Origin: JBIQLO01 sp044464175
GTDB lineage: Bacteria; Planctomycetota; Phycisphaerae; Tepidisphaerales; Tepidisphaeraceae
Length of the DNA stretch: 7,270 nt
Reading direction: 5' to 3'
NCBI GenBank assembly: GCA_044464175.1
Contig: JBIQLO010000197.1
Span: 1 to 7,270 of the forward strand
Within the stretch, counting starts at the first letter, position 1, and each line of letters starts with the position of its first letter. Below are positions 6,351 to 7,270 of the stretch, in pieces. A model generated the notes under the pieces. That model did not search any database. It saw only the letters and a program-made list of their open reading frames with translations, and was not told where the DNA came from. The position numbers and the translations under genes are program-made.

Positions 6351-6355
6351 AGAGG
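6351..6355 (+). promoter_or_regulatory. Ribosome binding site for the ACP-dehydratase gene
   Basis: AGAGG lies 8 nt before ATG 6364 and fixes this start; the same frame is open for more than 600 nt upstream, but only as antisense of the sigma-like gene. No convincing plus-strand promoter was found in the 174-nt divergent gap (6190-6363). Confidence 0.6.
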
Positions 6356-6363
6356 CGTTCCTG

Positions 6364-7089
6364 ATGGGTGAATCCGATTCTCTGACAACCATACGCAACC
6401 GCGTTAAAGACATTGTCCGGCGGGACTTAAAGCTCGGCAACGTCGAGATTCCCGACGACATGGTCTTTTTTCACGAAGGGTCGGATCTCGACTCACTGGA
6501 CATGCTCCTGCTGGTCACCAGCGTCGAGCGGGAATTCGGCTTCAAAATTCCCAGCCAGGAAGTCGGTCGCGAGGCGTTCCACAGCGTCGATACCCTTGCC
6601 CGTTATATCCAACAGCGGGCCACAAGCTCGGCCGATTCCGCCTCAACACCCGCTCCCCAATCCCCGCCCGATCCCCTCGCCCGCCTGCCCCATGCCGAGC
6701 CCTTCCGTTTTGTCTCCCGCCTGAACGAACTCAAGCCCGGAGAATCGGCTCAAGGCATCTGGCAACTTACCGGCCAGGAACCCTTCTTCGCCGGCCATTT
6801 CCCCGGCCGCCCCATCGTTCCCGGCGTCCTCCTGGGCGAAGCCCTGGCCCAACTCTCAGGCCTGATCCCCCCGCTCACCAGTGGAATCAACCCCCAGGGC
6901 CGACTGGCCCATGTGGACCTTCGTTTTGAGCAATCCGCCACCCCCCCCGCCGAGATCGCCCTCCAATCCAGGCTCCACCGGCAGATGGGAGACCTCTATC
7001 AGTTTGAAGTCTCCGCCTCCCTGAGCGGCCAAATCGTGGCGCGAGGCACCGTGACGCTGCACTTGGCCACCGAAGGAACCACCCCATGA
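6364..7089 (+). CDS. Acyl carrier protein fused to FabZ-like 3-hydroxyacyl-ACP dehydratase
   Basis: A 241-residue two-domain protein. Residues 1-85 are an acyl carrier protein: helix 1 (SLTTIRNRVKDIV), then the phosphopantetheine site in DLDSLDMLLL with the attachment serine at S44. A Ser/Ala/Pro-rich linker (86-105) leads to a hotdog-fold dehydratase (about 106-238). This begins with LPHAEPFRFV, equivalent to the FabZ N-terminal LPHRYPFLLVD, and carries GHFPGRPIVPGVLLGEALAQ with catalytic H145 and E159; the glutamate is the FabZ rather than the FabA choice. The protein would dehydrate 3-hydroxyacyl chains held on its own or another carrier. Housekeeping FabZ and AcpP are separate proteins, so this fusion suggests a specialised acyl pathway. 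It diverges from the sigma-like gene, and its TGA overlaps the next gene's ATG (ATGA), implying translational coupling. Confidence 0.88.
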   Translation: MGESDSLTTIRNRVKDIVRRDLKLGNVEIPDDMVFFHEGSDLDSLDMLLLVTSVEREFGFKIPSQEVGREAFHSVDTLARYIQQRATSSADSASTPAPQSPPDPLARLPHAEPFRFVSRLNELKPGESAQGIWQLTGQEPFFAGHFPGRPIVPGVLLGEALAQLSGLIPPLTSGINPQGRLAHVDLRFEQSATPPAEIALQSRLHRQMGDLYQFEVSASLSGQIVARGTVTLHLATEGTTP

Positions 7090-7253
7090 GGCGCCTCACC
7101 CCCCTGCTCATCCTCCTGCTGGGAGCGCTGACCGTGCCCCTCCCCGCACGCGCCCAATCCACCCCCCCCACCCCCCCCCCCCCCATGGGCCCCCCGCTGG
7201 GCCCCCCCCTGCACCCAAACGGTCTGAAGGGGGGCCCCATTAAAGACTTGTAG
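7086..7253 (+). CDS. Start of a secreted protein, likely truncated or corrupted
   Basis: ATG overlaps the stop of the ACP-dehydratase gene (ATGA), so the start is well supported. The first 23 residues are a clean signal peptide: MRRLTP, a Leu-rich core and an A-R-A cleavage site before QSTPP. After that the reading becomes Pro/Gly-rich through a C8 run and a 14-C run (7171-7184) and meets TAG at 7251, giving 55 residues. All three forward frames close shortly after the C run (7225, 7241, 7251), so the remainder cannot be recovered by a simple frame shift. The real protein is probably longer. In acyl-chain clusters such as aryl polyene loci, a LolA-like periplasmic protein often accompanies ACP and dehydratase genes; that identity is a guess here. 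Confidence 0.4.
   Translation: MRRLTPLLILLLGALTVPLPARAQSTPPTPPPPMGPPLGPPLHPNGLKGGPIKDL
7171..7184 (+). repeat. Run of 14 cytosines inside the secreted-protein gene
   Basis: An uninterrupted C14 tract, preceded by a C8 run (7162-7169) and followed by further C-rich sequence. Such tracts are prone to slippage in the cell and to errors in sequencing. It sits just after the signal peptide coding region, and reading frames collapse downstream of it. Confidence 0.85.
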
Positions 7254-7270
7254 GGCCACTTCCCCCAGGG

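Noticed and set aside
6311..6352. Short upstream frame of 13 codons ending inside the ACP-dehydratase ribosome binding site
   Set aside because: Its stop overlaps the AGAGG, which could hint at a leader peptide, but it has no ribosome binding site and no meaningful composition.
5740..6363. Upstream extension of the ACP-dehydratase frame
   Set aside because: It runs antisense through the sigma-like gene. The ACP fold begins right at 6364, where AGAGG sits 8 nt upstream.

Overview
The window looks like a stretch of a GC-rich planctomycete chromosome, probably from the class Phycisphaerae or a relative. Three things point that way. One is a long sigma-70-like protein with extra helix-turn-helix modules at its N-terminus. 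Another is a sulfatase next to a glycoside-hydrolase-like secreted protein. The third is a small lipoprotein with Pro/Thr/Gln repeats of the 'PATQ' kind. The assignment rests on recognition of gene style only; there is no rRNA or other taxonomic marker here.

Layout, left to right. Positions 88-744 (minus) encode a four-cluster NapG/MauM-type ferredoxin. It diverges from a small lipoprotein gene at 824-1063 (plus). Next comes a run of four minus-strand genes, read from right to left: a sigma-factor-like regulator (6189 to 4573), a secreted TIM-barrel glycoside-hydrolase-like protein (4544 to 3330), a sulfatase (3284 to 1935) and a LivF-type ABC ATPase (1863 to 1126). The gaps are 28, 45 and 71 nt. 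The last gap holds a perfect 21-bp inverted repeat built from AT-rich heptamers. Divergent from the sigma gene, on the plus strand, is an acyl carrier protein fused to a FabZ-type dehydratase (6364-7089). Its stop codon overlaps the ATG of a gene for a secreted protein (7086-7253), which appears truncated or corrupted at the window end.

How the genes may work together. The sigma factor, glycoside hydrolase and sulfatase could form a small polysaccharide-degradation unit under its own regulator; this is inferred from spacing and orientation. LivF is at the end of the same run but lacks the other Liv subunits, and the hairpin may separate it from the sulfatase transcript. The ACP-dehydratase fusion with its translationally coupled secreted partner looks like the edge of a dedicated acyl-chain (lipid or polyene-like) pathway that continues to the right of the window.

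The plus strand is C-rich almost throughout, including in plus-strand genes. This suggests a replication-linked strand bias, with most genes on the G-rich strand. No tRNA, rRNA, CRISPR array, transposase or phage gene was seen. The last ~100 bases, with a 14-C run and stops in all three forward frames, should be treated as possibly unreliable.
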